Source of the DNA: an uncultured Lachnospiraceae bacterium
GTDB lineage: Bacteria; Bacillota; Clostridia; Lachnospirales; Lachnospiraceae
Direction: 5' to 3'
NCBI GenBank assembly: GCA_947591245.1
Contig: CANQCY010000003.1
Location: 1-64,000 of the forward strand
Length of the DNA: 64,000 nucleotides
A model generated the notes under the pieces. The model worked only from the letters and a program-made list of their open reading frames with translations, was not told the DNA's origin and made no database searches. Below, in pieces: positions 9,307 through 18,814 of this stretch. The position numbers were made by a program, and so were the translations under genes. Each line of letters begins with the position of its first letter. The stretch's first letter is position 1.

Positions 9307-9951
9307 TTACCTATCGCATACGGCATTTTTCAAATCGCGGATAATCTGCGTGATCCGTTCCCTTTGCAGCTTCATGCTTGCCTCGTTTACTACGACGCGC
9401 GCTGAGAGCGGGCAGATTTCCTCCAAAACCTCCAGCCCGTTTTCCTTAAGCGTCGAACCGGTTTCTACGATATCCACGATCACTTCCGACAGTCCGACGA
9501 TTGGCGCCAGTTCTACGGAGCCGTTTAATTTAACTATTTCCACTGTTTGATGTTTTTTATTATAAAAATAATCTTTTGCTATTTTCGGATATTTTGACGC
9601 CACGCGAATGATTTCATTGTTTTTCAAAAGCTCTCTTGCCGAAGCCGGCCCCGCCACGCACATCCGGCATTTGCCAAGTCCGAGATCAAGAACCTCCAAC
9701 AGCCTCCGCCTTTCTTCCAAAATCGTATCGCTTCCCACGACGCCGATATCGGCAGCGCCGTATTCAACATATGTAGGAACATCGGACGTCTTTGAAAGAA
9801 AAAATTTAAGACGCAGGTCTTCATTGGCAAATATGAGCTTTCTCGTGTCTTTGTCCTTCATTTCCTCACATGTGATCCCGCTCTGCTCCAAAAGGGAAAG
9901 CGTTTGTTTGGCAAGCCTTCCCTTTGCAAGGGCAATTGTTATATATTTCAT
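9307..9951 (-). CDS. hisG: ATP phosphoribosyltransferase, short form
   Basis: First step of histidine synthesis: ATP + PRPP to phosphoribosyl-ATP. 214 aa, the short catalytic form that lacks the regulatory C-terminal domain and works with HisZ. Seen are ITIALAKGRLAKQTL at the N-terminus, YVEYGAADIGVVGSD, and the PRPP-site region IVDIVETGSTLKENGL. The partner hisZ ends 12 nt upstream, as expected for this heteromeric enzyme. Confidence 0.96.
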   Translation of the reverse strand: MKYITIALAKGRLAKQTLSLLEQSGITCEEMKDKDTRKLIFANEDLRLKFFLSKTSDVPTYVEYGAADIGVVGSDTILEERRRLLEVLDLGLGKCRMCVAGPASARELLKNNEIIRVASKYPKIAKDYFYNKKHQTVEIVKLNGSVELAPIVGLSEVIVDIVETGSTLKENGLEVLEEICPLSARVVVNEASMKLQRERITQIIRDLKNAVCDR

Positions 9952-9963
9952 ATCTTCCTCCCA

Positions 9964-11175
9964 TTATAAAATGTTGATCTGGCCATTTTCCACATATATT
10001 ACGTCAGAATACCCGCGTTCTGCTGCATATGCCAGGTAATCTTCCATTTCTTTTGCGGAATCTTTTCTCATGAGCAGCGCCTGCCGCCCCTCGTCCCGGT
10101 AACGGTTTCCGGTGTGAACCGCCGTTTTGCGGTCTGCCGAGCGATATAAAATAAGAACGCCGTCTTTTTCAAGCGAAATGTCCGCCTTTTGGCTCTCGAG
10201 CGCATTCATAAGCTGGTCGAGAACGATGGCGAGCCCGACTGCCGGCGCTTTTTTGCCGAATTGTTCGATCAGTTTGTCATACCGCCCTCCGGTGGCAATC
10301 GCTTCCCCGGTTCCATACGTGTACGCCTTGAAAATGATTCCGGTATAATATTCATAATGGCTTAACATGCTTAAATCAAACGTTACGTTTTCCTCCAGCC
10401 CGTAAATGGCAAGTATTTCATATACCTTTTCCAGACGGTCGAGCGCTTCCAGCGCCAGCGGATGAGATACATGCTCTCTGGCAAAGGCGAGCGTGTCCTT
10501 TCCGCCAAACAGATCCGGGAGACGGATTAAAAGCTCTTTCCGTTCGTCGGATATCGATTTGGATTCCATCATCTGTTCTACGCCGAATATATTTTTATTG
10601 GCAAGATACGTTTTATACTGTTCCATTTCCTCTTTTGAAAATCCGGTCTCTTCCAGGACGCCGCGGATAAATGCGGCGTGGCCAACGTCTATTTTAAACT
10701 CTCTGAGTCCGGATTTGGCAAGACATTCTATAGTAAGGGCGATCATTTCCGCGTCGGCATCCGAGCTGGAATCATTCATCAGCTCCGCGCCGATTTGAAA
10801 AATTTCCGAAAGCTTTCCCTGATATCCGCGGCGGTGGATAAACGTGCTTCCGGAGTAAGACAGCCGGATCGGCATATCCTCCCTTGCATAATATTTTGCC
10901 ACGCATCTCGCGATCGAAGGCGTAATATCCGGACGCAGCACAAGCGTATTGTTGTACTGGTCAAAAAATTTAAACATTTCCTTCGACGCCACCGTGCCGC
11001 GTTCCCTTTTGAAGATATCGAAAAATTCAAAAGTCGGCGTCTGAATATACTGAAATCCGTACAATTTCATAATCCTGTGAATATCCTCTTCCACTTTTCT
11101 TCTCTTCTCACATTCAACGCCATATATATCTCTCACGCCCTCCGGCGTAAATAACAAATTTTCTTCATAATCCAT
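9964..11175 (-). CDS. hisZ: ATP phosphoribosyltransferase regulatory subunit
   Basis: Paralogue of histidyl-tRNA synthetase that lacks tRNA charging and gives histidine feedback control and activity to short HisG. About 403 aa. The start region LLFTPEGVRDIYGVECEKRR resembles class II synthetase motif 1; LVLRPDITPSIAR is motif 2, and GGRYDKLIEQFGKKAPAVG is the HisS-like motif 3 area. It lacks a full anticodon-binding domain. I start at MDYEENLL (ATG at 11175); a TTG nine bases earlier is the longer reading. Confidence 0.93.
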   Translation of the reverse strand: MDYEENLLFTPEGVRDIYGVECEKRRKVEEDIHRIMKLYGFQYIQTPTFEFFDIFKRERGTVASKEMFKFFDQYNNTLVLRPDITPSIARCVAKYYAREDMPIRLSYSGSTFIHRRGYQGKLSEIFQIGAELMNDSSSDADAEMIALTIECLAKSGLREFKIDVGHAAFIRGVLEETGFSKEEMEQYKTYLANKNIFGVEQMMESKSISDERKELLIRLPDLFGGKDTLAFAREHVSHPLALEALDRLEKVYEILAIYGLEENVTFDLSMLSHYEYYTGIIFKAYTYGTGEAIATGGRYDKLIEQFGKKAPAVGLAIVLDQLMNALESQKADISLEKDGVLILYRSADRKTAVHTGNRYRDEGRQALLMRKDSAKEMEDYLAYAAERGYSDVIYVENGQINIL

Positions 11176-11198
11176 GAATCTCAAAATCCTTCCGTCGA

Positions 11199-12419
11199 TT
11201 AATAATAAATAGCTGTTGGCTGCTGCATTTTCGGTTCATATCCGGCGTCCCACAGCGCCTGGATAATCTGTTTTTTGTGATCATGCCCGAACGCTTCCAT
11301 CGTGATCGTCAGTTCTACTGCCGCGTTGCGGTTAATGCTGATAAACTGATTGTGCTCAAGGCGGATGACATTGCCCTGCGCCTTCGCCAGTATCTCTGCC
11401 ACATGCAGGAGCTCGCCCGGACGGTCCGGCATCTCCACGGCGATGGTAAATACCCTTCCGCGCTGAATGAGCCCGTGCTGGACAACGGATGAGATCGTGA
11501 TCACATCCATATTGCCGCCGCTTAAGATCGCCACGACCTTTTTGCCCTGAATATCCATTTGTTTTAATGCCGATACGGTCAGAAGCCCTGAATTTTCCAC
11601 CACCATCTTGTGATTTTCCATCATGTCAAGGAAATTGACGATCAGTTCGTGGTCATCCACCGTTATAATGTCATCTATATTTTTCTGAATATAGGGGAAA
11701 ATCTTAGATCCCGGCATCTTGACGGCAGTACCGTCTGCAATCGTATTGACCGATGGCAGCGAAATGACTTTTCCCTGTTTCAGCGATTGCTGCATGCAGT
11801 TTGCCCCCGCCGGTTCCACGCCGATCACCTTGATATTCGGATTTAAAAGTTTTGCCAGCGTCGATACGCCGCAGGCAAGCCCCCCGCCGCCGATCGGTAC
11901 AAGGATAATATCCACGGTCGGAAGCTCCTTAAATATTTCCATCGCGATCGAACCCTGACCGGTCGCCACTACTTCATCGTCAAACGGGTGGACAAACGTA
12001 TATCCCTTTTCTTCGGCAAGTTCAAGCGCATAATTGCAGGCGTCGTCATACACATCTCCGTGGAGGATCACCTCTGCCCCGTAGTTTTTTGTCCGGTTCA
12101 CTTTGATCAGGGGAGTGGTCGTCGGCATAACGATAACCGCCTTGACATGAAACAGCTTTGCCGCATACGCCACTCCCTGCGCATGATTTCCGGCGGAAGC
12201 CGTAATCAGTCCCTTTGCCCTCTGATCCTCTGAAAGAGTACTGATCTTATAATAGGCGCCGCGTACCTTGTAAGCGCCGGTATACTGCATGTTTTCCGGC
12301 TTCAGGTACACCTTTGCCCCGGTCTGCGCGCTGTAATACTCACTGTAGATAAGATTCGTGGGAAGAATAACCTCCTTAACCCGTTCGCTTGCCTCTTCAA
12401 ATTGATCTAAAGTCATCAT
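11199..12419 (-). CDS. ilvA: Threonine ammonia-lyase (threonine dehydratase) with ACT domain
   Basis: PLP enzyme that converts threonine to 2-oxobutanoate and ammonia. The PLP lysine lies in YTGAYKVRGAYYKI (about residue 50), the phosphate loop is PIGGGGLACGV, and ILSGGNMDV is near the end of the catalytic domain. The last 75 or so residues (RGRVFTIAVEMPDRPGELLHV onward) form one ACT domain, so this is the shorter form of about 400 aa rather than the long E. coli IlvA. Start is uncertain: ATGs at 12419 and 12416, or an upstream GTG at 12476 that overlaps the ftsY stop. It could serve isoleucine synthesis or threonine catabolism. Confidence 0.9.
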   Translation of the reverse strand: MMTLDQFEEASERVKEVILPTNLIYSEYYSAQTGAKVYLKPENMQYTGAYKVRGAYYKISTLSEDQRAKGLITASAGNHAQGVAYAAKLFHVKAVIVMPTTTPLIKVNRTKNYGAEVILHGDVYDDACNYALELAEEKGYTFVHPFDDEVVATGQGSIAMEIFKELPTVDIILVPIGGGGLACGVSTLAKLLNPNIKVIGVEPAGANCMQQSLKQGKVISLPSVNTIADGTAVKMPGSKIFPYIQKNIDDIITVDDHELIVNFLDMMENHKMVVENSGLLTVSALKQMDIQGKKVVAILSGGNMDVITISSVVQHGLIQRGRVFTIAVEMPDRPGELLHVAEILAKAQGNVIRLEHNQFISINRNAAVELTITMEAFGHDHKKQIIQALWDAGYEPKMQQPTAIYY

Positions 12420-12472
12420 AGTTCTGTCATCTGCCTTTCTTTGTTCCTTGATGTTATATATGCGTATTTTCT

Positions 12473-13396
12473 TCACACGTCAAATAATGCATTTACGAAA
12501 TTGTCGGCGTCAAATTTCTGTAAATCATCAATTTTCTCCCCGATGCCGATGTATTTTACCGGAATCTCAAGCTCCGACTGAATCGCAATCGCGATGCCGC
12601 CCTTCGCCGTGCCGTCCAGCTTTGTCAAAATAATACCCGTGATATCTGCGACTTCGCTGAATTGTTTCGCCTGTACCAGCGCATTCTGCCCGGTTGTGCC
12701 GTCCACGACGATAAACGTCTCCAGATGGGCGTCTCCGTATTCGTTTTCAATAATGCGATAAATTTTATGGAGTTCATTCATGAGATTTTTCTTATTGTGC
12801 AGCCGGCCCGCCGTATCGCACAAAAGAACATCCGTATTTCTCGCTTTCGCCGCTGCAACCGCATCATAAACAATTGCTGCCGGGTCGGCGCCCTCCTGTC
12901 CCGCGATAATATCCACTCCGGCGCGCACGGACCACTCCTTCAACTGGTCGATCGCCCCGGCGCGAAACGTATCGGCTGCAGCGAGAAGAACTTTTTTTCC
13001 GTTGTTTTTTAACTGTCCCGCCAATTTTCCTACGCTTGTCGTCTTTCCGACGCCGTTGACGCCGATAAACAAAATGACCGATTTCTTATTTTCAAAGTCA
13101 TAGGCATCTTCCTGTACCTTCATCTGTTCCTTAATCGTATCCATCAAAATGGTGCGGCATGCAGCCGCTTCTTTGATTTTGTCCTCTTTTACCTGGTGTG
13201 CCAGATTTTCGATAATCCGCATGGACGTATCCACGCCGATATCTGCCATAACAAGCTGTTCTTCCAGATCCTCATAAAATTCATCATCAATTTCGGAAAA
13301 GCCTGAAAAAATTGAATTGATTCCGGATGAGAAACTGTTTCTCGTCTTGCTCAGGCCATCTTTCAGCCTGCTGAAAAAACCTTTTTTTTCACTCAT
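12473..13396 (-). CDS. ftsY: Signal recognition particle receptor FtsY
   Basis: SRP-type GTPase that docks ribosome-SRP complexes at the membrane. About 307 aa from MSEKKGFFSRLKDGL, which has GGAGGG 6 nt upstream. The NG domain shows GVNGVGKTTSVGKLA (G1), DTFRAGAIDQLKEW, DTAGRLHNKKNLM (G3) and TKLDGTAKGG (G4). The short basic/acidic N-terminus is usual for Firmicutes. It lies 78 nt after smc in the conserved rnc-smc-ftsY order. Confidence 0.96.
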   Translation of the reverse strand: MSEKKGFFSRLKDGLSKTRNSFSSGINSIFSGFSEIDDEFYEDLEEQLVMADIGVDTSMRIIENLAHQVKEDKIKEAAACRTILMDTIKEQMKVQEDAYDFENKKSVILFIGVNGVGKTTSVGKLAGQLKNNGKKVLLAAADTFRAGAIDQLKEWSVRAGVDIIAGQEGADPAAIVYDAVAAAKARNTDVLLCDTAGRLHNKKNLMNELHKIYRIIENEYGDAHLETFIVVDGTTGQNALVQAKQFSEVADITGIILTKLDGTAKGGIAIAIQSELEIPVKYIGIGEKIDDLQKFDADNFVNALFDV

Positions 13397-13474
13397 GATA
13401 CCCTCCGTTTCGAAGCGCTGTCTGAGGCGGCGGCGCCTCATGCATATGCGCGATTATATCATTTTAATTTCGAT

Positions 13475-16400
13475 TCAGGAGCTCTTTGCCCGCTCGTCAT
13501 TTTTTAACTGCTCCTCGATCAATTTCACCGATACAAACGTAGAAACTCCTTTTTCCTGCATTGTGATTCCGTACAGGGCGTCTGCCGCTGACATCGTGCC
13601 CTGTCTGTGCGTAATGACGATAAACTGCGTGTTTTTCGTGAGCTTATGCAGATATTTTGCATACCGTTTGACATTGGAATCGTCCAGCGCCGCCTCAATC
13701 TCATCCAGCAGGCAGAACGGCGACGGTTTCAGGTTCTGTATCGCAAACAGGAGCGCGATCGCCGTCAGCGCCTTTTCCCCGCCGGACAGCTGCATCATAT
13801 TCTGCAGTTTCTTTCCGGGCGGCTGCGCAATAATCCGTATGCCGGCAGTGAGGACGTCGTCATCTTCGACAAGCTCGAGCGTCCCCTTTCCGCCGCCGAA
13901 TAATTCGCGGAACACTTTATCAAATTGGGATTTGATATCTGCAAATTTTTCTGTAAACTGCTTTCTCATTTCCTCGTCGAGTTCAGCAATAATGTTCTTT
14001 AACGCCTCTTCTGATTGGATCAGATCGTCGTGCTGGGTTTTCAAAAGATCATACCGTTCGCGCACATTTTTATAATCCTCGATCGCATTGACGTTGACGT
14101 CTCCCAGTGCGCGTATGCTGTCTTTTGTCTCCGATACAAGGCTTTTAATCCTCGTATATGAGATCGTTTGCTCATCGGCGGAGGCTTTTGCATTGTGGTA
14201 TGTAATCTCATATTCGGACCACATATAATTGACCCGGCTCTCCAGCTGTTCTTTGAGCTTGTCCCGGCGCGAAGCCAGGCGGAAACACTCTTTATCCAGT
14301 ATTCCAATACGTTCCATCAATGCATTGCGCCGGTCAAAGAAATCCTTTTGCGACGCCATCAGTTCTTCTTTCTTTTTCTCTGACTCAACAATCTCTTGCT
14401 CCAATGTCGAAATCTCTTCCTTGCATGCGGCGATCTCCTGTTCGTATTTTCGGATCGACTGCTTCATCTGTTCTGCCTGAACGTCGGAATTATTTTGTTC
14501 CTCAAACAACGCCTCATATTCTTTCTTCCGCTCTGCCAGAAGTTCTTCCGCTTTCGCCAGATTGCCCTCAATAAAGTCCTTCTGCTGGGCGTCGGTCGAA
14601 ATCGCCATTTTCAGCTCGTTCAGGCGTTCCTGGCAAGCGGTCAGTTCATTGGTTGCTTTCTCGATCTGATCAGACACCTGTTCCATCCTGTTCTTTGCCG
14701 ACTCATTTTCCTGCTGATTTGCATCCAGTTCTCCGCGGATGCGTACCAGCGTATCCTCCAGCGCGCTTTTCTGTTCTTCCAGCTCTCGTCCGCTCTGTAT
14801 AATCGAATTAAATTCAGCCTCTGTCTGTTCTTTTATGGAAATTGCCTGTTCGTACTTGACGTTTGCCGTATTTTCCCTGAGCTCCAGATCGCGCAGAATG
14901 GCGTCTTTTTCTCCGGCTTTTTCCCGAGCCGCCTGAACGTCGTTTCCGAGTTTTTCTATTTTTTGTTCCAGCTTTTGGATAGAATCTTTGATTTTTCCTA
15001 TTTCAGCCTGCAGTTTTTCCATCTCGTGCCTGCGCCCCAGAAGATTATTGCTGTTCTTATAAGCGCCGCCCGACATTGATCCGCCGGGACGGAGCAGTTC
15101 TCCCTCAAGCGTGACAATCCGGAGCGTGTGATGGTATTTTCTGCCGAGCGCGATGGCGTGGTCGATCTGGTCGACAAGTACAAACCGGCCTAAAAGGGAT
15201 TCAATCAAACCATCGTATCGTTTCTCGTTTTTCACGAGGGAAGCGACGCTTCCGATCACGCCTTTTTCGCGGAGTACCTCTTCGCGGACTTGTCCCGGTT
15301 TGGCGTTTACAGTCGTCAGCGGCAGGAACGTAGCGCGCCCGTACCGATTTTTCTTTAAAAACGCAATCATCTCTTTTGCCGTATTTTCATCTTCCGTGAC
15401 AATATTCTGTATATTGCCGCCGAGCGCGGTCTCAACCGCCGTTTCGTATTTTTTATCAACCGTAACGATATCCGCTACTACGCCGATGATTCCCGGTTTC
15501 TTTGCTTTCTGTTCCATTACCCGGCGGATGCTCTGCCCATATCCGTCATAGCGCTCAGTGATGTTTTTCAGGGTAGTGAGCCGCGAGTTGTTCATATGGT
15601 AATTTTTCTGCTGTTCCTGAAGATTTTCCCGAAGCTGTTCGATCTGGGCGCGGCATTCCTGCGCCTTGCGCAAAAACTTCTCTTTCTTTTCCTGTTCCTC
15701 ATCAATGGTTTTCCTGATCTGGTTTAAGGAATCCTCCTCGCGCTTCATGGATTCTACAGCCGTTGACACCTGGCTTTTATTTGCCAGTATTTGACGGTTG
15801 AGCTCTGCCCGCATCAGTGAATTTTGCTCCAGCATGGACTCCGTTTTCTGTTTTTCAAGGGTGATTTCATTGCTCCTGTCCGCTGTGGAAACAATCGTAT
15901 CATTATGTCCGGAAATCTCGCTATTCATGGATGAGATATCGTTAGAGAGCCGGGCGGCGGCCTCCTGAAGCTCGTTTTCTTCCCGCTGTCTGGAGGCAAG
16001 GCTCTCAACAATCCGATTCAGGCTTTCTTCATAGCCGTTCTTTTCATGCTCCGCCTTGTCCATGTCAGACTGTATGCTTGCCATTCTCTCAGAATAAAAT
16101 TCTTTTCCATCTGAAATAGAGGAAATCTTTTCCTTAGCAACCCGGATTTCCCCCTCGATTTTCGTACAGGTCAGGCGGCCTTCATTGCAGGCGGCCTTCT
16201 TCAGATCCAAAAGCTCGTCAAAGGAGTGAATTTGTTTTTCGACATTTTCAAATTCCGCTTTTGTGCTCTCCTGCCTATTTTTTTCCTCTTCCAGTTCTTT
16301 TTCCGTATCCTCTATCGTTTTAACCGCTTCTTCCAGTTCGTCGTTAAAACTGTCATAATCCTGAATGAACAGGCTGATTTCATATTTTTTTAAGTTTTCC

Positions 16401-17056
16401 TTTAGCCGCAAGTATTCGCGCGCCTTTTCCGCCTGTGCCTCCAGCGGTCCAACCTGTTTTTCAAGCTCTGTAAGTATATCGCTGACCCGCAGCAGATTCT
16501 GTCTCTCCGCATCCAGATTTTTTTCTGCCGTTGCCTTTCTTTTTTTGAATTTAACGATTCCGGCCGCCTCATCAAAAAGCTCGCGCCGCTCCTCCGGCTT
16601 GCCGCTCAGGATTTTATCAATCTGCCCCTGCCCGATGATCGAATAGCCTTCTTTTCCGATACCCGTATCAAAAAATAATTCCTGAACGTCTTTCAGGCGG
16701 CAGGATGCTCCGTTTAACAAATATTCACTTTCTCCGGAACGGTAAACCCTCCTCGCCACCTGTACTTCTTCATACGGCACATTCAAGGTATGGTCTTCGT
16801 TCGTGATCGTCAGGGCCACGTAGGCATAGCTCTGAGGTTTTCTGAGTTCCGTTCCTGCAAATATGACGTCCTGCATATTGGTTCCCCGCAGCTGTTTCGC
16901 GCTCTGTTCTCCGAGCACCCACCGCACGGCATCCGCGACATTGCTTTTTCCGCTGCCATTTGGCCCGACAATTCCGGTAATACCGTTATGAAATTCAAAT
17001 ACCAGCTTATTTGCAAATGATTTGAAACCATGTACTTCTATACTTTTCAGATACAT
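13475..17056 (-). CDS. smc: Chromosome segregation protein SMC
   Basis: Condensin ATPase that organises and segregates the chromosome with ScpA and ScpB (not in this window). 1193 aa, full length. Walker A GPNGSGKSNVADAVRW near residue 32; long coiled coils about 170-490 and 680-1000; a hinge between (EKGVIGSVASLV, GGSMSGGAYKN); then signature LSGGEKALTAIALLFAI and Walker B FCLLDEIEAALDD near the C-terminus. It follows rnc by 13 nt. Confidence 0.98.
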   Translation of the reverse strand: MYLKSIEVHGFKSFANKLVFEFHNGITGIVGPNGSGKSNVADAVRWVLGEQSAKQLRGTNMQDVIFAGTELRKPQSYAYVALTITNEDHTLNVPYEEVQVARRVYRSGESEYLLNGASCRLKDVQELFFDTGIGKEGYSIIGQGQIDKILSGKPEERRELFDEAAGIVKFKKRKATAEKNLDAERQNLLRVSDILTELEKQVGPLEAQAEKAREYLRLKENLKKYEISLFIQDYDSFNDELEEAVKTIEDTEKELEEEKNRQESTKAEFENVEKQIHSFDELLDLKKAACNEGRLTCTKIEGEIRVAKEKISSISDGKEFYSERMASIQSDMDKAEHEKNGYEESLNRIVESLASRQREENELQEAAARLSNDISSMNSEISGHNDTIVSTADRSNEITLEKQKTESMLEQNSLMRAELNRQILANKSQVSTAVESMKREEDSLNQIRKTIDEEQEKKEKFLRKAQECRAQIEQLRENLQEQQKNYHMNNSRLTTLKNITERYDGYGQSIRRVMEQKAKKPGIIGVVADIVTVDKKYETAVETALGGNIQNIVTEDENTAKEMIAFLKKNRYGRATFLPLTTVNAKPGQVREEVLREKGVIGSVASLVKNEKRYDGLIESLLGRFVLVDQIDHAIALGRKYHHTLRIVTLEGELLRPGGSMSGGAYKNSNNLLGRRHEMEKLQAEIGKIKDSIQKLEQKIEKLGNDVQAAREKAGEKDAILRDLELRENTANVKYEQAISIKEQTEAEFNSIIQSGRELEEQKSALEDTLVRIRGELDANQQENESAKNRMEQVSDQIEKATNELTACQERLNELKMAISTDAQQKDFIEGNLAKAEELLAERKKEYEALFEEQNNSDVQAEQMKQSIRKYEQEIAACKEEISTLEQEIVESEKKKEELMASQKDFFDRRNALMERIGILDKECFRLASRRDKLKEQLESRVNYMWSEYEITYHNAKASADEQTISYTRIKSLVSETKDSIRALGDVNVNAIEDYKNVRERYDLLKTQHDDLIQSEEALKNIIAELDEEMRKQFTEKFADIKSQFDKVFRELFGGGKGTLELVEDDDVLTAGIRIIAQPPGKKLQNMMQLSGGEKALTAIALLFAIQNLKPSPFCLLDEIEAALDDSNVKRYAKYLHKLTKNTQFIVITHRQGTMSAADALYGITMQEKGVSTFVSVKLIEEQLKNDERAKSS

Positions 17057-17069
17057 TCCTAAACACCAA

Positions 17070-17759
17070 TCACTTTCTGAGTTTTAAAATTGCTTCATAG
17101 GCAGCTTTTTGTTCAGCGGCTTTTTTTGACTTTCCCTCGCCGATGCCAAGCGTTTTTTTGTCCAGATTGCAGGAAACGACAAATGTTTTGGCATGATCCG
17201 GTCCGCTTTCGGAAATAAGCTCGTATGACAGCGTATTTACTCCCTGGCCCTGTATGATTTCCTGCAGCACCGTTTTGCTGTCGTAAAACAGTTGTTTTTC
17301 TTCGATGTCCGCAAGGACAAAACGCCGGATAAACGTTTCCGCACACGCCAAGCCGCCATCCAGGTAGAGCGCCCCGATCACTGCCTCGAGCGCGTCAGAC
17401 AAAATGGAGTCTCTGTCGTTTCCGCCGGTAGACCGCTCTCCCTTGCCAAGGCTGATGTACTCCCCCAATTCCAGTTGCCTTGCCACCTGTGCAAGGCTTT
17501 GTTCGCAGACCAGGCTGGCGCGGAGCTTCGTCATCGCTCCCTCTGTGTCTTTCCGGTACTCACGGAAAATAAAATCGCTGCTTACCAGTTCCAGAACAGC
17601 GTCGCCTAAAAACTCCAGACGCTCATTATTCCGGTCATATGCCCAGTGTTTTTCATTGGCATATGAGCTATGCGTCAGGGCGCATTTAATCAGTTCCTTT
17701 TTTTGGAATACATATCCGATTTTTTCCTGAAATTCCTCTATATCATTCATATCAGTCAC
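17070..17759 (-). CDS. rnc: Ribonuclease III
   Basis: Double-strand-specific endonuclease for rRNA and mRNA processing. 229 aa. The signature NERLEFLGDAVLEL is present (about residue 44), the second acidic site is SDALEAVIGALYLDGG, and a C-terminal dsRNA-binding domain ends GEGKSKKAAEQKAAYEAI. The ORF opens with GTG at 17759, overlapping the plsX stop by 8 nt and with a GAGAG element upstream; an ATG at 17750 is the alternative. Confidence 0.95.
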   Translation of the reverse strand: MTDMNDIEEFQEKIGYVFQKKELIKCALTHSSYANEKHWAYDRNNERLEFLGDAVLELVSSDFIFREYRKDTEGAMTKLRASLVCEQSLAQVARQLELGEYISLGKGERSTGGNDRDSILSDALEAVIGALYLDGGLACAETFIRRFVLADIEEKQLFYDSKTVLQEIIQGQGVNTLSYELISESGPDHAKTFVVSCNLDKKTLGIGEGKSKKAAEQKAAYEAILKLRK

Positions 17760-18759
17760 AAATACTCTCTTTTATTTTTTCATTGATTTTCTGGTTTTTA
17801 AATGAAATACACTGTTTTAGGGCGATTTCAATTTCATTTGCTGTCGAATTGCCATGCGCCTTTACGACAAGCCCCTTTAATCCGAGTAACGGCGCGCCCC
17901 CCTGGCTGCTCGTGTCAAACTGTTGTTTTAATCCCTTGAGAGCCGGCTTAACAAGCAGCGTTCCGATTTTTGTCCTCAAACTGGACATCAGCCCCTGTTT
18001 CAGGCTGTCAAACAGAGTGAGCGCGAGTCCCTCGAAAAACTTGAGAACGACATTTCCGACAAATGCCTCGCACACAATGATGTCCGCTTTTCCTTTTACG
18101 ATATCCCTCGCTTCGATGCTTCCAATATAATGGATCGTCTTGCATTTCTCCAAAAGCGGTTTCGTATCTTTGACAAGCTGGTTTCCCTTCTCTTCCTCCG
18201 TTCCGATATTGAGAATGCCAACCGTCGGGTTCTTCTTTCCCATCACATTTTCATAATAAATGGACCCCATCTGGGCAAACTGGACGAGATGTTCCGGCTT
18301 TGCGTCCACGTTGGCGCCACAGTCAAGCAAAAGGGAAAAACCTTCCGTCGTAGGAACAAACGGAGCGAGCGGCGGACGCTTAATGCCCTTTAGGCGGCCG
18401 ACTACAAGCTGCCCTCCGACAAGAACGGCGCCGGTATTCCCCGCAGATACGACCGCATCCGCTCTTCCATCGCGTACCAATTTCATTGCCACGACAAGGG
18501 AGGAATCCTTTTTGCTTTTGACGGCTGATGTCGGAACATCACCCATTTCGATGATTTCCGAGGCATTCTCGATTTTGATGGCGTCGCCGCCATATCGGCA
18601 TTTGGAATACAATTCTTCCTTCAGCTGTTCTTCCTTTCCGACTAAAATCACATTGATTTCATCGGTTGACTCCACCGCCTGTACCGCTCCCTTCACAATC
18701 TCAGCGGGAGCATGATCGCCGCCCATCGCATCCAGAGCAACTACAACTTTTTCCAACAT
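17752..18759 (-). CDS. plsX: Phosphate acyltransferase PlsX
   Basis: Makes acyl-phosphate from acyl-ACP, feeding PlsY in phospholipid synthesis. About 335 aa from MLEKVVVALDAMGGDHAP. Typical stretches are SAGNTGAVLVGG, RPPLAPFVPT, LLDCGANVDAKPEHL, and SSQGGAPLLGLKGLVVKAHG. AAAGGAAG precedes the ATG. It is translationally linked to rnc by overlap. The usual upstream rpmF and yceD genes are absent; cheR stands there instead. Confidence 0.96.
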   Translation of the reverse strand: MLEKVVVALDAMGGDHAPAEIVKGAVQAVESTDEINVILVGKEEQLKEELYSKCRYGGDAIKIENASEIIEMGDVPTSAVKSKKDSSLVVAMKLVRDGRADAVVSAGNTGAVLVGGQLVVGRLKGIKRPPLAPFVPTTEGFSLLLDCGANVDAKPEHLVQFAQMGSIYYENVMGKKNPTVGILNIGTEEEKGNQLVKDTKPLLEKCKTIHYIGSIEARDIVKGKADIIVCEAFVGNVVLKFFEGLALTLFDSLKQGLMSSLRTKIGTLLVKPALKGLKQQFDTSSQGGAPLLGLKGLVVKAHGNSTANEIEIALKQCISFKNQKINEKIKESICD

Positions 18760-18785
18760 GATATTCTTCCTTTCCACATCTCGTT

Positions 18786-18812
18786 GAAAGCCACCCGGAT
18801 CGAGTGGCTTTC
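18786..18812. terminator. Hairpin between cheR and plsX
   Basis: A perfect 9-bp stem GAAAGCCAC (18786-18794)/GTGGCTTTC (18804-18812), without a T run on either side. It may be an attenuator or an mRNA stabiliser rather than a full terminator. Confidence 0.4.
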
Positions 18813-18814
18813 GT